This document shows, one piece after another, positions 58,701-61,700 of a stretch of DNA of 64,000 nt (its first letter is position 1; each line of letters starts with the position of its first letter). The position numbers and the translations under genes are program-made. The notes below the pieces were generated by a model, which saw only the letters and a program-made list of their open reading frames with translations, had not been told where the DNA came from and searched no databases. The stretch covers positions 1,139,637 through 1,203,636 of the forward strand of contig CM022668.1 of assembly GCA_012295275.1 (NCBI GenBank). Direction: 5' to 3'. Origin of the DNA: Chrysomallon squamiferum (lineage: Eukaryota; Mollusca; Gastropoda; Neomphalida; Peltospiridae).

Positions 58701-61700
58701 TGTACATGTCAATTCATTACCTGTTTGTTTGTACATGTCAATTCATTACCTGTTTGTTTCCTGAGCCTCCTATCTGTGGAGGGTTGTTTCCGTATGGATT
58801 TGTGAATGGGCTGGGACAATAATATCCTTGAATACAGGCTCCTGTTGTAGAACTTGATCCTTCCAGACAGTAGTATCCTGCAGGACAAGGAGCGCAGTCT
58901 GTGACTGCAGCAGCTCCTACAGTTTCCCTGATTGTACCAACTGGACATTTTATCTCTTCCACGGTCGCTGTACACAAACAAAAACAAAAACAATTATTGT
59001 ATTTTTTTAAAGAAATTAAAAATAAATGTTTTGTGGAATATGGAGAAGAAGATAGTCACTGGTAAGAAGTGTGTGATAAGCAACAGGATCAATCTTCAGG
59101 TTACTCACTGAACCTTTTCTAATTACAGGAAGGGTTCCATGAATAAAATGATCAAGCTGTAATGTATGCCTGCCTCTCAGAGGAAAGATACATAAAACCC
59201 TCCCCCAGTTAATCAAATAAGTGGTGGTGGCAGGTTTCTGCTCTCTTTTCATTTCTGTATTAAAGTTGTATTTGCCACCTGGTACTTGTTTGATATTAAA
59301 ATGTGTGTCATTGAACATTCATTCATTCAGGTGTCAGATAATGGTCTCACCTGATGGGCAGTATTTGCCTGCAGTGCAGTCTGTTGCCTCGGAGACATCG
59401 GTCAGTCCACCTTTACAGTACTTGCCTGCTGGACACTGTTTTGTAGTCAACATGGCCTCTTCAGAAGTTGTGTCATTATCACAGTAATATCTGAATAACA
59501 AATAACCTGGATTTTAATTATCACAGTAATATCTAAATAACAATATTAACCTGGATTTTAATTATCACAGTAATATCTGAATAACAAACAGTAACCTGGA
59601 TTTTAATTATCACAGTAATATCTGAATAACAAACAGTAACCTGGATTTTAATTATCACAGTAATATCTGAATAACAAACCGTAACCTGGATTTTAATTAT
59701 CACAGTAATATCTGAATAACAAACAGTAACCTGGATTTTAATTATCACAGTAATATCTGAATAACAAACAGTAACCTGGATTTTAATTATCACAGTAATA
59801 TCTGAATAACAAACCGTAACCTGGATTTTAATTATCACAGTAATATCTGAATAACAAACCGTAACCTGGATTTTAATTATCACAGTAATATCTGAATAAC
59901 AAACCGTAACCTGGATTTTAATTATCACAGTAATATCTGAATAACAAACCGTAACCTGGATTTTAATTATCACAGTAATATCTGAATAACTAACCGTTAC
60001 CTGGATTTTAATTATCACAGTAATATCTGAATAACAAACCGTAACCTGGATTTTAATTATCACTGTAATATCTGAATAACAAACCGTAACCTGGATTTTA
60101 ATTATCACAGTAATATCTGAATAACAAACAGTAACCTGGATTTTAATTATCACAGTAATATCTGAATAACAAACAGTAACCTGGATTTTAATTATCACAG
60201 TAATATCTGAATAACAAACAGTAACCTGGATTTTAATTATCACAGTAATATCTGAATAACAAACATTAACCTGGATTTTAATTATCACAGTAATATCTGA
60301 ATAACAAAATTAACCTGGATTTTAATTAACATTGTTAATGATCTCAAATCAGACAAATCATTGATCATACAAATAAAAAACATTTTCATCTCTGCAATGT
60401 ACAAAAATCTTATTCAGTGAAGAGAACTGGTATTTTGCAAATTCACATCTCAGCTGATTAAATAAATAAAACAAGTACTAAATTTGTTAATATTAACATA
60501 GAGGATATCCATCTTTGATCATAAATTAAATTTTTTTTTTATCATCAATTACCCATTGAACAATGACAAAATATTTTGTGTACAGTTTAACATAGCTACC
60601 CAATTTTACAGCTTTTGCAGTCAAACTCTCCTGCTTTTGAATAGAAGCCCTTTCCACAGGCAACCGGGGCGATTGTTTGTTCAGCACACTTTGATCCTCC
60701 TGGACATGGCAAACAGTCCGATTCTCTCTTTGCTGCAGAACCATCTAAAAAACAAGTATAACCTTTAACAGTATTTTAAATAAATAATTTGAAATAATTA
60801 TTTTTTTTACAGAATTTTAATTTTTTTTTTTAATGTTCTTACAAATACAAAAACATTTTTCTATTCAGATCCTTAACAAATTACAAAATGATCCATATTT
60901 TGCATGAGTTTACCCCCATGGCTGTGATACTGAGTTCCTTTACAAATGGAAAAGGATTTTTCTCACAGCATATTCACAAAATGTTTCTGAAAAAGATCCA
61001 GCTGTTGCAGGAATATTTTTGGCATAACTGTTACCTGTCACATGGAATATTGTTATCACATATCTGTAACAAAATAATGTCCTGTTGAAATAAAATATAT
61101 CATTTTTTTAATAGAAAAACACACACAATATATATATTTTAATTAAAAGAACATTTATTAGTCTTATATTACTAAACAGCAGATCAAACAATAAATTCAC
61201 TTTGTAAAAAATAAAAACTGTTAAGTAAAAATAATCAGAAGATATGTTTAATGTATCTACTGATTACAAAGACACTGTAATAAACAAGCAACAGTTAAAG
61301 ATTTTACTGTGTGGTAATGAAAACAGAAAATTCTCCAATGCTTATTCAGTACAGATTTATGACTTTGTCTTAACTGATTGATATCTTCTGCCAATATGAA
61401 CAGTATTTTGTTCACAGTGTGATGATTACTTCTTGTTTACCTTGAGTGCAGTTGAGACAGTCGCTAGTTGCTGACTTCCCGTCATGTGGGTTGTAGGTTC
61501 CATTCTCACAGCCGTGGTCAGTGTAGTACGCAGTTTTCAGTGGACAGAAGTAGCCAGGCACACAGAGACCGTCAGGGGCCGACTGACCACCTGCAAATAA
61601 CAACACAAGTTTTATAAACAGGTTATTTTAAATATATTAAAAGCAGGATAAAAAGAAAATTTAGTATTTCTGTGATAAAGCCAGTATAAAGCTGATTTTT

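Noticed and set aside
58317-58822. Three overlapping plus-strand open frames (FITCLFVH repeats)
   Set aside because: They are created by the 29-bp minisatellite, whose period makes all three frames open.
59533-60288. 251-residue open frame on the minus strand with a 15-residue repeat (VIIKIQVTVCYSDIT)
   Set aside because: It is a by-product of the 45-bp intronic minisatellite. It is in the wrong frame for x8 and has no module features.
59474-60330. CRISPR-like regular repeat array
   Set aside because: Units abut directly with no unique spacers, and the context is a eukaryotic intron.
60888-61088. Possible extra mini-exon between x6 and x7 (AG/GT-bounded near 61033-61062)
   Set aside because: In the needed phase 1 it reads a stop at once, and x6 joins x7 directly in phase.
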